A DNA stretch of 64,000 bases from Muscardinus avellanarius (GCA_963383645.1 OY726573.1:14950093-15014092); one strand, 5' to 3'. Shown: positions 42,488 to 59,192, counted from the stretch's first letter. Made by a program: numbers and translations. Notes: generated from the sequence alone by a model not told the origin.

Positions 42488-42681
42488 AGCCGGCATAATG
42501 GCGCACGCTTGTAAACCCAGCATTTGGGAGGCTGAGACCGGAGGATCGCTGTTCGCGAACAGCCTCAGGCACTTAGTGAGGCCCTCTGCAACTCAGTGAG
42601 ACCCTGTTTCAAAATAAAGAATAAAAAAATTGGGCAGGGGGTGTAGCTCGGAGGTCGAATGCCCCTGGGTTCCATCCCCAG
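42488..42681 (+). mobile_element. B1-dID type A without tail
   Basis: Ends abruptly at 'ccatccccagg'. Confidence 0.8.
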
Positions 42682-42794
42682 GGGAGCGCACCCCCTGCCC
42701 TGGCTGCACTCAGATCTTAAACTCACTGGGAACAGGCAGAAAATTCAGACTAGGGCACGACTCTGAGCCCTGAAAGTCTTGCTGCGTCTGACTC

Positions 42795-43025
42795 TTTTTG
42801 TTTTTTTTTACGTTTTTTAAATTCATTCATTAATTTATTTTTTTTAAATTGGTGCATTGTAGTCATATATCAATCACACTGGAGTAAAGACTTGAGAGGA
42901 CATACAAGCACACATCATCCAATTAGCCCTCGTCCAGCCCCCCTCCCATTCCCTCCCCCCCCCTGGATCCCATGCTTCTTTGGCGATTGACTTTGATCCA
43001 TTTGTTTATGTACCTCCTGCGTTTT
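42795..43025 (-). mobile_element. 5'-truncated L1 3' UTR
   Basis: A T-rich start (reverse poly-A), then ttggtgcattgtagtcatat and a C-rich tract (gcccccctcccattccc), the antisense of a rodent L1 3' end. No clean target duplication seen. Confidence 0.6.
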
Positions 43026-43393
43026 AAAGAGGCTCCGTCCTCCACTCTTCCAGACCCTCTTTCAAGTCCTGGAATCACCTGGGAGTTAAGAGAAACTCGG
43101 GTCTAGTGCCGCAGGGTGGTGGTGGGGGGCGATCCGGGGCCCAGTCCTCGGAAGGTCCCTCGCCAGCCGGGGGCTGCTCGCCCCTTCCCCTCCCCAGGGG
43201 CACCAGAGCCTGGAAAGCGCCCTCTGTTCTCCCGAGAAGACCCTTCCCAGACATCAGAGGCTACACCCAGATCTCCAAAGGAGGACGCCGCTCCCCCCAG
43301 GCCCCTCCGAGACGCTAGGGGGCGCTGCCTGTCGCTTGTTTTCCAGTTTACCTTTCTCTCCCGGCTGGGCGCCCCTCTCCTTTCGGAAGACTC

Positions 43394-43443
43394 TGATCTC
43401 GCGAGATCTCGCGTTAACTTACGGAACCGGAAGCAGCGTGTAG
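43394..43443 (+). promoter_or_regulatory. RPL26: RPL26 core promoter: CGCG element and ETS-type site
   Basis: A perfect palindrome TCTCGCGAGA lies at 43397-43406, immediately followed by a second half copy (TCTCGCG, 43407-43413). This matches the CGCG element of TATA-less housekeeping promoters. An ETS/GABP-type ACCGGAAG follows at 43426-43433. The block sits 10-50 bases upstream of the pyrimidine-rich start region, as expected for a ribosomal protein gene. Confidence 0.7.
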
Positions 43444-43481
43444 CTCTCTTCCCTTCTCGGCCATCGCTGAAGCGGCAGCGG
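43444..43481 (+). other. RPL26: RPL26 noncoding exon 1 with 5' TOP start
   Basis: The stretch begins ctctcttcccttctcgg, a 5' terminal oligopyrimidine tract that ties translation to mTOR/LARP1 control. It ends at a donor (cagcgg|gtgagg) at 43482. The exact start within the pyrimidine run is not fixed by sequence alone. Confidence 0.75.
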
Positions 43482-44163
43482 GTGAGGGTCGGGCCGGGAG
43501 TCGCGTGTCATCCGCAGCCATCCGTCCTTGGGGGACGGTGTCTCCCCATCCTGGCGGTCCCAGGACGGTGCTAGTGGCCGAGAGCAGCCTGGGAGGGGGG
43601 CGAGGACGGCGTCAAACCTGTTTTCCCAGCCCAGGGGCCGTCGCACTGGAGAGGGCCGAAGGGACAGGAGATTTGGGGACTCGGGGACTGGAGGGGAGGG
43701 AGCCAGTGGAGGTCAAGGCGGAAAGTAGTTTAAAAGAAAATGGCCTCGAAATTGCTGTGTGTATCAGGGTCCTCGCAGATCGCTCTCACCAATTCTTGGA
43801 CCCGAAATATGTGCAGAAATCTCCAGGCCCGGGGAGGGGGCTGGTTCATTGATTTTGAAGGGGCTAAATGTGTCCGCGCTCAAGCCCGTAAACTGCACGC
43901 GTTTGAGGTCTCAATCCCGAAGCCACCTTTGAATAGTTGAGCACGTAAACAAAAAGTACAACTGAAACGACTGTTGCGATGGACGAATTAGTCAATTCTT
44001 CATAAACACAAAACATCCAGGCAAAGCGAAGATTCTTAATTGTCAGGCTTCGCTCGATAAGGCCTTTCAAGTGTTTTTATGGAGTTACAGGATATGAGAC
44101 CTTCTCGAGTACAGGTGTTCAAGTGAGTTTGCTGCTATTTAGAACCTAGAAACTTGATCGTAA

Positions 44164-49410
<5,247 letters not shown>

Positions 49411-49433
49411 AGTAATCTCGTTCACAGCTTTTC

Positions 49434-49460
49434 ATTAAAGACCAAAATAAGATGAAGGTT
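49434..49460 (+). terminator. RPL26: RPL26 polyadenylation signal
   Basis: ATTAAA at 49434-49439 lies 24 bases after the stop codon, followed by a GT/T-rich stretch (ggttctttgttttgtgtg). The very short 3' UTR is typical of ribosomal protein genes. Confidence 0.75.
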
Positions 49461-49844
49461 CTTTGTTTTGTGTGCGATGCTTTGGTACGCCGCACCCTGT
49501 TCCGTAGTGGCTCTGTGTCTTGGTCTCAGTCTTTGGAGCTAGAAAAGGAAGTTCAGATGATACTTGTTATTTGGAGGCGGGCCACACTTCACAACTCTTT
49601 TTTTTTTTTTTTTTTAATATGAATTGCTTCGTGAATTTACAGTCGTCCTTGTGTTAATCTCTATATCCAATTTTAGTGTGTGCTCCTGAAGTGAGCACCA
49701 TCCTTATGTTCTGAAATACAAATGCTATGTGATGAGTAGAGTTGGTCTTTTACATTTGAGGTTAAATTCTTTAATGGTTAGTTTTATAATCCCACCCCAG
49801 GAATTTTCTGAAGTCAAATGATAAACTAATGGTATGTTTTTGGT
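49461..49844. other. Unique DNA after RPL26
   Basis: A T18 run at 49598; nothing else recognised. Confidence 0.5.
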
Positions 49845-50240
49845 ATTGAGGGTTGGGTCTAGAGGTGTGAGTACCTCTGAGCTACACTCCTAGGTTTTTG
49901 TTGTTTTTGTTTGTTGTGGGTCTGGGGACGGAACCCAGGAGCATTCTACCTTCGAGCTACACCCCCTGCCCTGTTTTTTGTTTTTTGGTTTGTTTGTTTT
50001 AAAACCAAGTCTCGGTTGCAGAGGGCCTCACTAAGTAGCTGAGGCTGTCTGCGGACCGCAATCCTCCAGTCTCAGCCTCCTGAATTCTGGGATTACAAAT
50101 GTGCGCCACCATGCCCGGCTTCCTAGTTACTATTTTGGAACAAGGTCTCGCTAGGTTAGGTTGCTAGGTCTGGCCTCAAAACGGATCCTCATGTCTTAGC
50201 CTCCCGATGGGATTATAGGTGTGTTCCACCATGCCCAGCT
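49845..50240 (-). mobile_element. Older copy split by type A
   Basis: dID at 49845-49892, inner at 49895-50120, outer B1 at 50121-50240. Confidence 0.8.
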
Positions 50241-50244
50241 CAGA

Positions 50245-50457
50245 AACTTTTTTTTTCCTTTTTCTCCAGTATTGGTGAAACCCAGGGGCATTTTACCTCT
50301 GCACTACATCCCCAGCCCTATTTTTTATTCTTTATTTTGAAACAGTCTCACTAAATTGGGGAGGGCATAAGTAGCTGAGGCTGGCCATGAACTGCTATCC
50401 TCCTGTCTCCGCCTCCCAAATGCTGGGATTACAAGCGTGCCGTCGGCATGCCCAGCT
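50245..50457 (-). mobile_element. B1-dID type A
   Basis: Complete with small losses. Confidence 0.82.
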
Positions 50458-50759
50458 AAGATACTAGGGTTTTTTTCATAGTGCACGGGTATTTCAGGTA
50501 CATCGTGGCTGCTGGCTCGTTGAGAGGACTTGAATTTGTCCTAATGGGCTACTGTATGGGCAGAGTGGATTTTGCTGGTAAAAGTTTGTCATTGGATAGA
50601 AGCTTCCTTAGAGAAGTTGATGTAGTAGCTTAGTATCTACACCACTGCTCCAAACTCCTAGTTAGAAGTCTTGGGCTCTGAACGATTCCTCTCTGTGGGC
50701 CCCCTGTACTTTTTACACTGGTGCTGTGTAAGTGCTATTTGTCCAAAACCTACACATTT

Positions 50760-50880
50760 TAGCGGTCGGCACAGGCCTATAATCCCGATATTTGGGGGCT
50801 TGAGACGGGAGGATAAAAGGGGCTGGGAGATAGAATGCCCTGAGTTTAAGTCCTGGTGCCCCACCACCAAAACCTAGCAA
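50760..50880 (+). mobile_element. Shortened B1-dID
   Basis: About 90 bases around the monomer junction are gone. Confidence 0.6.
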
Positions 50881-51264
50881 ATCTTTGGGTTGCGATTTAA
50901 AATACAAAAATGTCCCTCAAAGACGTCAGTTCCTGGAGCAGTGAGGTGAGGTGAAGCGCTGTAAGCGTGAGGAATGCAAGGCGCTGGGTAGGCATTAGTT
51001 TCAGTGGTTTACAGCAACGTGGGTCACAGCTGGGCTGGTCCTAGCCAATCACCTCGATGACACAATTCGAGACCAGAGCTGCCCTGGCTGAGCACAGGCC
51101 TGACCACTCGATCCCGAGGCTGGAGGATTCCACCTGGTCCCTGTTGCCACAGGGGGCAGGGCGGCGCGGGTCCTCACTGGTCCCTTTGAGGTGATGCCCC
51201 TTCCCCTCAAGGTGGCGACACCAAGTTCCCTATCCACATCGAGTCCTCATAGTAAGTAACCTGC
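50881..51264. other. Unique DNA
   Basis: Nothing recognised. Confidence 0.5.
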
Positions 51265-51385
51265 CGTGATGGATGCTCTTGTCTCCCCATTCTGTAGATG
51301 AGAAGACTGAAGCCACAGTAACTTCGCCGTAGTTGTTGACAGGGCCAGAAATTGAATTCCCACGCGTGTGGCCGCACTGCCTCCG
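51265..51385 (-). mobile_element. MIR, diverged
   Basis: 'ccccattctgtagatgagaag' and 'cagggccagaaattgaattc' follow the MIR antisense order. Confidence 0.6.
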
Positions 51386-51654
51386 TAATGACCATATACC
51401 GTGTGCTTCCCAGGTGCCCTTTGCACACCTGTCCGCTTCGTATCCTCTGGGAGGGCACACCGGCAGGCAGGCAGGACACTCCCCCCTATCTTCTAGATTG
51501 CAGTAGAGTAGCAATGCTAAGTGCTCGAGTGAGCGTCCAAGCTAACCTGGAGTTGCTGACCACATCGGGAAGGAGGCTGGCCAGAGCGGGCAATGCAGGA
51601 CGAGCCAAAGCAAAGAGGTTGGGGAGGAAGGGCATAAACAGTTTTCTCTAACCA

Positions 51655-52025
51655 ACCACTTTTATTTATTTTCAGTACTGGAGATTTAACCCAGTGGCTT
51701 TCTACTTCTGAGCTATACACCCGCAACCCTATTTTATTTCTTATTTTGAAATGGTCTCAACAAGTTATGGCTTCCCAAGTACAGGGATGACAAGTATGCC
51801 CCACCATGATTGGCTTTAATTTTTTTTTGGTACTGGGGGTGGAACCCAGGAGCATTCTAACTATAAGCTACACCTCAGCTCTATTTTTTTATTCTTTATT
51901 TTAAAACAGGGTCTCACTGAGCTGCAGAGGGCCTCACTAAGTAGCTGAGGCTGTCCGTGAACCTCCATCCTCCTGTCTCAGCCTCCCAAATGCTGGGATG
52001 ACAAGCGTGCGCCACCACACCTGAT
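51655..52025 (-). mobile_element. Two B1-dID copies in a row
   Basis: 51660-51812 is shortened; 51820-52025 is complete type A. Confidence 0.8.
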
Positions 52026-52439
52026 TTAACCAACCTCTTGATCAGTTACCCCATCAGCACAAATCACATCAGAAAGCTGTTGGAGGGCTACATTTCTTTT
52101 CATGTTACTTTAGAAAAGGTATTGAAAAATATGCAAGGCTGGGCAGAAAAGTAAGTAGGTCACTTATCAACTCCAGCCACCTGTTGCCAAGAGGCAGTGC
52201 CTTAGTGTAGCCAGGTTTTCCCATTTTTCAAGAAAGCCAGAAATCTGGATTTTTATGCAAATTATCCCAATCTGTAAATACAATTACCCAAGTTTTAAAA
52301 AATCAATAGGCCAACCAAAATAGATCTACTAGCCAAATGTGGCTCTTGCAACTATGTTTAAGAATTTTATGGTAGAATAAGAGTAACTCATGTTAAAGAC
52401 TAATATTTTACATCTGTATATGTGTGAGAGAAAGAAAAG
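52026..52439. other. Unique or very old repeat DNA
   Basis: 'aggccaaccaaaatagatct ... ccaaatgtggctcttgc' has the look of an old DNA transposon, unassigned. Confidence 0.3.
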
Positions 52440-52641
52440 AAAAATCAGGGATTGAATCCAGAGGCATTCAACCTTTGAGCTACACCCATCCCAGCCCTAT
52501 TTTATGTGTTATTTTGAAACAGGGTCTCACTAAGTTGTGGAGGACCTCATTGAGTTGCTGAGGCTGGCTGCAAACCTGAGTTCCTACTGTTTTGGCCTCC
52601 CAAGTACTGGGATTTCAGGCATGCACCACCAATGCCCAGCT
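52440..52641 (-). mobile_element. B1-dID, old
   Basis: Complete but diverged. Confidence 0.78.
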
Positions 52642-53000
52642 TACATCTTTTTAATAAATGATTTCCGGCTTCTCTTTATGATATAGAGTGGAGGTGAGCT
52701 TTCTCCCTGTGGAGTCGCCCGAAAGGCTTCAAAGAGCAATCAGGAAGGCCACTCCGTTTATAAGAGATGCTGATGGCAGTGAGGAAAGGTGTATTCTTGG
52801 ATTCATTAAATAGCTCAGTTTTCAGTCTCTCCTGAGGACCACTCTAACTACAGTTTGGTAATAGATATTCCTGGGAAAACAAAGTTCCAAGGCAGTGAAT
52901 ATATGGTACCAGTAGATGAAACAAACTTTAATACTGTAAGACTTTGAAGTGTCATTTTGCACTGAAGATACTGAATTCAAGCTTAGTGTAAAAAACAAGA
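52642..53000. other. Unique DNA upstream of the KRBA2 remnant
   Basis: A short frame at about 52687-52810 (VEVSFLPVESPERLQRAIRK) is open but unrecognised; a KRAB exon is not seen. Confidence 0.35.
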
Positions 53001-53433
53001 GTTCAATTTCTTCTTTTGTGTGTGTGTATGTTACTGGGGTTCCTGGAAACCCTTCTACCTCCAGGCTACACTCCCAGACCTATTTTATACTTTTTATTGG
53101 AAACGGGGTCTCTTAAGCCAGCGCGGCTGGCTTCGAACCAGCGTGATCCTCCTGTCTCCACCTCCCAAGCACAGGGATTACAAGTGTGTGCCACCACACC
53201 CAGCTTTTTCTTTTTTGTCTGTGTGATATTGGGGATGAAACCCAGGAGCATTGTACCTCCAAGCTACACACCCAGCCTTTTTTCTTTTTTTCTTTTCTTT
53301 TTAGTCTTTTTATTTTTGAAACCAGGTCTCACTGAGTTGTGAAGGGCCTCGCTGAGACTGTCTGTGAACCATCATCCTCAGGTCTCAGCCTCCTGAATTC
53401 TAGTATTACAAGTGTGCGCCACCATGCCTGGCT
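53001..53433 (-). mobile_element. Type C and type A pair
   Basis: Type C at 53020-53205 inside or beside type A (53206-53433). Bounded by aagagttcaatttctt / aagagttggatttctt. Confidence 0.8.
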
Positions 53434-53449
53434 AAGAGTTGGATTTCTT

Positions 53450-53772
53450 GCTGAGAACAGTGGCTCATGCCTGTAATCTAAGTACTTGGGAGGCTGAGAC
53501 AGGAGGATCACAGGTTTGAGACCAGCCCCAGCAATTTAGCAAAGGCCTGTTTCAAAATAAAAGGGCTGAGGCTCATGGTTAAAATGGGGTTCCTGGAAGC
53601 CCTTCTACCTCCAGGCTACACTCCCAGACCTGTTTGTTTTGTTTTTTTTAATATGTTTTTATTTGGAAACGGTCTCCTAAGCCAGCGTGCGAAGCTGGCT
53701 TCGAACCTGCGCGATCCTCCTCTCTGCCTCCCAGGCGTGGGGATTACAAGCGTGCACCACCACGCCCAGCTC
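53450..53772. mobile_element. + strand old B1 then - strand type C
   Basis: B1 at 53450-53570, type C at 53575-53772 with its tail missing. Confidence 0.75.
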
Positions 53773-53820
53773 CACTTGATGTTTTAAATTCAAGTGAAAT
53801 AGAAATGGAGATGGGTGATA

Positions 53821-54347
53821 GCCGGGTGTGGTGGCGCACACTTGTAATCCCAGCATTCAGGAGGCTGAGGCCGGAGGATTGCTGTTCGCGGACAGCCTCA
53901 GCTACTTAGTGAAGACCTCTGCAACTTAGTGACACCCTGTTTCAAAATAAAGAATAAGATGGGCATGGTGGCACACGCTTGTAATCCCCATGCTTGGGAG
54001 GCTGAGCCAGGAGGATCGCACGGGTTCGAAGCCAGCCTCAGCTACTTAGGCTCTCAGCAATTTAGACCCTGTTTCCAAATAAAGTATAAAATAGGTCTGG
54101 GAGTATAGCCCGGAGGTAGAAAGCCTCTGGGTTCTACCCCAGTACCACCAAAAAAAAAAAAAAAGAACAAAAATTAGGGCAGAGGGTATAGCTCAGAGGT
54201 CAAATACCCCTGGGTTCCATCCCCAGACCCACAAAAAACAAAGAATAAAAAAATAGGGGCTGGGATTGTAGCCATACAATCCCATGGGGGCATATCTCAG
54301 AGGTAGAATGCCCCTGGGTTTCATCCCCAGCACCACAAAAAAAAGAA
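53821..54347 (+). mobile_element. Nested B1-dID set inside the KRBA2 remnant
   Basis: Outer type A B1 at 53821-53956; inner type B at 53957-54172; outer dID at 54173-54250; another dID to 54347. agaaatggagatgg lies on both sides (53806-53819, 54352-54365). Confidence 0.85.
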
Positions 54348-54540
54348 AGAAAGAAATGGAGATGGATAACATGAGAAAAATTTCTTGCAAGCCTAACAAA
54401 GTTAGTAGAAAACAAAAGTTACAACATCAAGGTATTTTCCAAAGAAAAGTATTTTCATACAATAAAGGAGGTCAGAGAAGCTAAGGAAAAGAGGAAGAAG
54501 TTATCACATGATTATCGTGCAGCAAAATATGTCATCTCTG

Positions 54541-54748
54541 GCCGGGCGTGGTGGCGCACGCTTGTAATCCCCGCGCTTGGGAGGCAGAGACAGGAGGGTC
54601 GCGCAGGTTCAAAGCCAGCCACGCGCGCTGGCTTAGGAGACCCTGTTTCCAAATAAAAATGTAAAAATAGGTCTGGGAGTGTAGCCCGGAGGTAGAAGGG
54701 CTTCCAGGAACCCCAGTACCACCAAAAAAAAAAAAAAAAAAAAAAAAA
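54541..54748 (+). mobile_element. B1-dID SINE type C inside KRBA2
   Basis: Full length, with a poly-A tail of about 26 A. Flanked by the 12-base duplication atgtcatctctg (54529-54540 and 54749-54760). Carries the 'ccacgcgcgctggcttagg' variant. Confidence 0.95.
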
Positions 54749-54940
54749 ATGTCATCTCTGTACAGGGCAAAGAGAAACCGATAGAGGCTACCCATGGGGA
54801 GCGAGGCCGAATAATGTTTTAGGTGCATAAAGAAGAGTTGTTTGATATTCTTCACCATACACATCTATTGGGCATGGTGGGTGGACACGTGCTCAAGGAG
54901 CTGCAAGAAAATATAGGAATGTCACCAAACAAGTCATCGT

Positions 54941-55170
54941 GGGTTTTTTTTTTTTTTTTTTTTTTTTTTTTGGTGGTACTGGGGTGGAACCCAGAGGCTT
55001 TCTACCTCCGGGCTATACTCCCAAACCTATTTTATATTTTATTTGGAAACAGGGTTTCACTAAGTTGCTGAGAGCCTCACTAAGTAGCTGAGGCTGGCTT
55101 CGAACCTGTGTGTTCCTGTCTCAGCCTCCCAAGCGCAGGGATTACAAGCGTGCGCCACCACGCCCGGCAG
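54941..55170 (-). mobile_element. B1-dID SINE type B inside KRBA2
   Basis: Inverted relative to the gene. The target duplication aagtcatcgt (54931-54940, 55171-55180) is exact. The host reading frame resumes in phase after the right duplication. Confidence 0.93.
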
Positions 55171-55844
55171 AAGTCATCGTCTTATAGCTGACTGTGTAAA
55201 CAGTGCCACCAGAAGAATCCAGTACCCAAGGGAGGACTCGCACCCACGCCCCTGACTCTTAAGGACGTGGACTCTAGGTGCCACGTTGAAATACTGGACA
55301 TGCAGTCAAATGCCGACGGCAAGTTCAAGTTCACTTTATATTACCAGGACCACGTGGCCAAGTTTATCATTTTACGGCCATTAAAAGCCAAACAGGCCCA
55401 TGAAGTGGTCAGTGTCTTGTTGGATATTTTTACCATTCTTGATACTCCCAGTGTGTTAAAATCTGGCAGTGACACAGAGTTCACAAACCAAGTTGTTAAC
55501 AAGCTCAGTGAGGCGCGGCCAGACCTCAAAGTTGTCTCTGGTAAGTACCGCCCTGCCAAGGCAGCCATGATGTGAAGACCATGATGAATGCAGGTCTCCT
55601 GTGGATGAGGACATGGCTCCCACTCCTGAAGGTTCAGAGCCCAGCACTGCCCAGGGCCCCAGTCTGCCCTGCCAGAGAACAGACACCTGCAGGGTGTACA
55701 CCCACATGTCTCTGAGCATTGTGCTGCTACCTGAGAACTGCTGAAGGCCCAGGAGAACAGAATGAAGCCCACACCCTCAGGTCAAGTTGGACAAGGTCTT
55801 TGGAGGGAGAAGAAATCTGCTATGTCGGTCCCCGAGGCTCCTTA

Positions 55845-56185
55845 ACAAATGGCCACAAACTTGGCAGCATGAAGCATCTCACAGCTCCGGGGTCCGAGGT
55901 CTAAAATGAGAGCCTTGGCAGGGTTGATTCGAGAGGCTCTGAGGAAGACTCCATCCCGTGCCACTGGCCCTTCTCTGATGGCTTCCAGGCCTCCTGGTGT
56001 TCCTTGGTTTGTAAGCAGCCCAAGTCCAGCCAGCCTCTGCCTCCATCTTCCTAGGCCTCCTCCCCTACGTTGCTGTGTGTATTTTCCTCTTTTGTCTCTT
56101 ATAAGGATGCCATGGACACCAAATCCATGCTATTGGATTTAGGGCCCAACCAATGAGGGCTGTTCTCATCTCAAGATCCTTGATT
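55845..56185 (+). mobile_element. Ancient mammalian repeat, same family as 1393-1690
   Basis: Shares 'acaaacttggcagcatgaag', 'ctcacagctccggggtccg' and 'ctcttataaggatgcc ... ggatttagggcccaacc'. It abuts the KRBA2 remnant. Confidence 0.5.
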
Positions 56186-56546
56186 AAAAGTCAGGCATGG
56201 CGCACGCTTGTAATCCCAACGTGCAGGAGGCTGAGGCCAGAGGATCAAGGTTCCCAGACAGCCTCAGCTACTTAGTGAGGCCCTTTGCAACTCAGTGAGA
56301 CCCTGTTTCAAAATAAAGAATAAAGCCGGGCGTGGTGGCGCACGCTTGTAATCCCCGCGCTTCGGAGGCTGAGACAGGAGGATCGCACAGGTTCGAAGCC
56401 AGCCTCAGTGACTTGGTGAGGTTCTCAGCAACTTAGTGAGACCCTGTTTCCAAATAAAATAGAAAATAGGTCTGGGAGTATAGCCCAGAGGTAGAAAGTC
56501 TCTGGGTTCCACCCCTAGTACCACAAGAAAAAAAGAAAGGAAAGGA

Positions 56547-56594
<48 letters not shown>

Positions 56595-56690
56595 AGGAAA
56601 AGGCTGGAGTGTAGCTCAGCGGTAGAATGCCCCTGGGTTCCATCCCCAGTAACTGCAAAAAAAAAAAAAAAAAATCTTAATTACCTATAA
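56185..56690 (+). mobile_element. Type A split by type B with (GAAA)n
   Basis: Outer B1 at 56190-56324, inner at 56325-56530, (GAAA)n at 56535-56597, dID at 56602-56675. Confidence 0.82.
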
Positions 56691-56930
56691 ACTGCAAATC
56701 TTAATTACTTATAAACTGCAAAAAAAAAAAAGAAAAAAATCTTAATTACCTGTAAAGACCCTTTTTCCCAAGACAATCATGTTCATAGGTATCAGAGGTT
56801 TGAACTTGGATATATATATTTTTTAATTTTTTTGGGGGGGGAAGGCACAGTTTTACAGTCAGTAGAACTCTCTTTTTCTGTAAAGCAAGAACTGATTGGG
56901 GTCTTCAGCATAGGAGAAGTGCTAGAACTA

Positions 56931-57124
56931 AGCCGGGCTTGGTGGCACACGGTTGTAATCCCAGCACTTCGGAGGATCACACAGGTTCTTAGTGAGGCTT
57001 TCAGCAACTAAGTGAGACTCTGTTTCCAAAATAAAATATAAAATAGGTCTGGGAGTGTAGCCCAGAGGTAGCCCCTGGGTTCCATCCCCAGTACCACAAA
57101 AAAAATAAAAATAAAAATAAAAAA
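56931..57124 (+). mobile_element. B1-dID with deletion
   Basis: 12-base duplication agtgctagaact on both sides (about 56919 and 57125); about 25 bases of the B1 missing. Confidence 0.87.
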
Positions 57125-57214
57125 AGTGCTAGAACTGCCCTACATGTATCTAGCAAGTGCTCCTGCCTCTCAGACACATACCCCCAAAGTTGGAGGCATC
57201 AGAAGGAAAGATGT

Positions 57215-57442
57215 TAGTTAGCTGGGTGTGGTGGTGCACCCTTGTAATCCCAGCATTTGGGAGGCTGAGTCAGGATGATCTGGGTTTGTGGCCGGTCTCA
57301 GCTTCTTAGTGAGGCCCTTTGCAACTCAGTGAGACCCTGTTTCAAAATAAAGAACAAAAAATAGGGCTGGGGGTGTCATTCGGTGGTAGCATGCCCCTGG
57401 GTTCTATCCCCACCAGTACCACCAAAAAAAAAAAAAAAAAAG
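57215..57442 (+). mobile_element. B1-dID type A
   Basis: Complete, A18 tail. Confidence 0.85.
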
Positions 57443-57877
57443 GAAAACGGATCCAAAATGCCAGATAGACTGCCTGGCCTACTCACCAGCTGGACCTAAT
57501 TTCCTTGGAGAGACCCCTGCTCTCTGAGTGGCGTGTACAAGAAATGATGTGTCTCTCTCGGAAACATTTTAAAAGTAGGTCACAATTGGGGCATGCCTGG
57601 AATTTGGGTTCAAGTCTGCTGCTTGTCTCTGCCTCAAGCATATTAAGCATGTTGTATCCCTGGCAGGGCTCAGTGCACTCCAGGAAGAGACAGAGGTAAA
57701 CAGCCAAGGTCTTTGGAGTTGTCCTGAGGTCACTGCTCTAGCCAGAGGGGACGAGTCCAGTCTGGGTGGTAGGTCAGAGAAAGGATGGCTGGGATCCAGC
57801 CGAAGGGAAAGATGCTGTCCAGGGGCTGTTACTACTGTGTTCTGGAAGTCCTAGAACACTACCTAACCCATGGAAGG
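57443..57877. other. Unique DNA
   Basis: Nothing recognised. Confidence 0.5.
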
Positions 57878-58330
57878 TGTTCAAACCTGCACGATCCTCC
57901 TGTCTCAGCCTCCCTAGAGCGGGGATTACAAGCGTACGCCACCACGCCCGGCCAGCCTCAGCTACTTAGTGAGGATCTCTGCAACTTAGTGAGAACCTGT
58001 TTCCAAAAAAAAAAAAAAAAAAAAAAAAAAGCCGGGCATGGTGGTGTACGCTTGTAATCCCAGCATTCGGGGGGCTGAGACCAGGAGGATCACGGTTTGC
58101 GAACAGCCTCAGCTACTTAGTGAGGCCCTCTGCAACTCAGTGAGACCCGGTTTCAAAATAAAGAATAAAAAAAATAGGGCAGGGGCTGTAGCTCAGAGTT
58201 AAAATGCCCCTGGGTTCCATCCCCAGACCCACAAAAAAAAAAAAAAAAAAAATAGGGCACGGGGTATAGTTCAGAGGTCAAATGGCCCTGGGTTCCATCC
58301 CCAGACACCCCCCCCCAAAAAAAAAAAAAG
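57878..58330. mobile_element. Mixed-orientation SINE cluster
   Basis: - strand B1 5' end (57885-57952) joined to a + strand B1 3' part (57953-58030), then full type A (58030-58232) and a dID (58250-58330). Confidence 0.75.
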
Positions 58331-58789
58331 AATTAGAGAACTCCATTCATCACCATTTCTTTTCTGATTAAACAGTGTTGAAGGGTATCCACGAAAGCAG
58401 CATTATTTTTAGATAGGAGATGACATCACTTCCCAGCTTGTTTTGACCGTCCAGGGTCTTGCTATACCCTTGGCCAGCACTTCGCCGTCTATTGTCTTGG
58501 TTTGGAACTTGAGTAAGGACGTCACCATCCCCTTCTACCTCCGGTGACTTAGCCAACTTGGCCCCATCTCATCACCCATGGATGAGAGAGGAGGTGAGCC
58601 TCGCACCGCCCTCTTCCCTGGAAGCTTCCAGGGGCGGCTGTGCCACTCTTCCTTCCAGCACGGTAGAGTGGGAGGCGGATTCTCTCCCTGCACTACTGTG
58701 TTTCAGCATGGGGTCCTTCACTGGTGCGCCAGGGGCTACTCTCTCAGCTTTCACATACATTTTTATCCACATAAAGGTTTTGTTTTGTT
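58331..58789. other. Unique DNA
   Basis: Nothing recognised. Confidence 0.5.
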
Positions 58790-58973
58790 TTGTTTTGTGG
58801 TGGTACTGGGGTTCCTGGAAGCCTCCGGGCTACACTCCCAGACCTATTTTATATTTTTTTATTTGGAAACAGGGTCTCTTAAGCCAGCGTGGCTGGCTCC
58901 GAACCAGCGCCATCCTCCTGTCTCCGCCTCCCAAGCGCGGGGATTACAAACGTGCGCCACCACGCCCGGCTAC
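58790..58973 (-). mobile_element. B1-dID type C
   Basis: The tail is a (GTTTT)n run; 10 bases lost in the dID. Confidence 0.85.
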
Positions 58974-59039
58974 AGAAACGTTTTTAATTTTACAATGTTA
59001 ACTTCCAGCACTCTAAAACTGGAGAGTTCATGTTGAAAA

Positions 59040-59192
59040 GCTGATGACATATCGAGGTCAACTACTAAGCCAAGCATGGGAAAGAGGAATGGGGAGGGAA
59101 TGCTAAATGGGTGATGTGTACATGTATCTCCACACAAGTTTTTTACCCCAATATGATGTATGAATATAATGCACCAATAAAAAATTTTAAAA
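59040..59192 (+). mobile_element. Short L1 3' end
   Basis: Contains gaatataatgcaccaataaa followed by an A-rich tail, the complement of the 42.8 kb L1 end. The upstream limit is uncertain. Confidence 0.55.

Larger units (their letters stand above)
53773..55745 (+). pseudogene. KRBA2: KRBA2 remnant, integrase-domain gene broken by stops, deletion and SINEs
   Basis: Pieces in order: 54356-54444 (MRKISCKPNKVSRKQK); in another frame 54446-54540 (EVREAKEKRKKLSHDYRAAK); 54761-54930 (VHKEELFDILHHTHL), part of a zinc-binding integrase N-domain; 55192-55560, with the CKQC half of that zinc site, DSRCHVEILDMQSNADG and LLDIFTILDTPSVL; and 55601-55745 in a third frame (DEDMAPTPEGSEPSTAQG). I recognise these as KRBA2, a gene built on a domesticated transposon integrase. 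Lesions: a frameshift near 54445, TAG at 54820-54822, TGA at 55189-55191, TGA at 55573-55575, and an internal deletion near 55556-55600 that removes most of the domain's end. The position of a catalytic Asp reads KSGSDTEF. Two SINEs sit inside coding sequence. No KRAB exon was found. The location downstream of RPL26 fits the human order as I recall it. Confidence 0.82.

Noticed and set aside
43116..43574. 152-codon frame across the RPL26 promoter
   Set aside because: GC-rich CpG-island sequence spanning the promoter and exon 1; no domain and out of register with RPL26.
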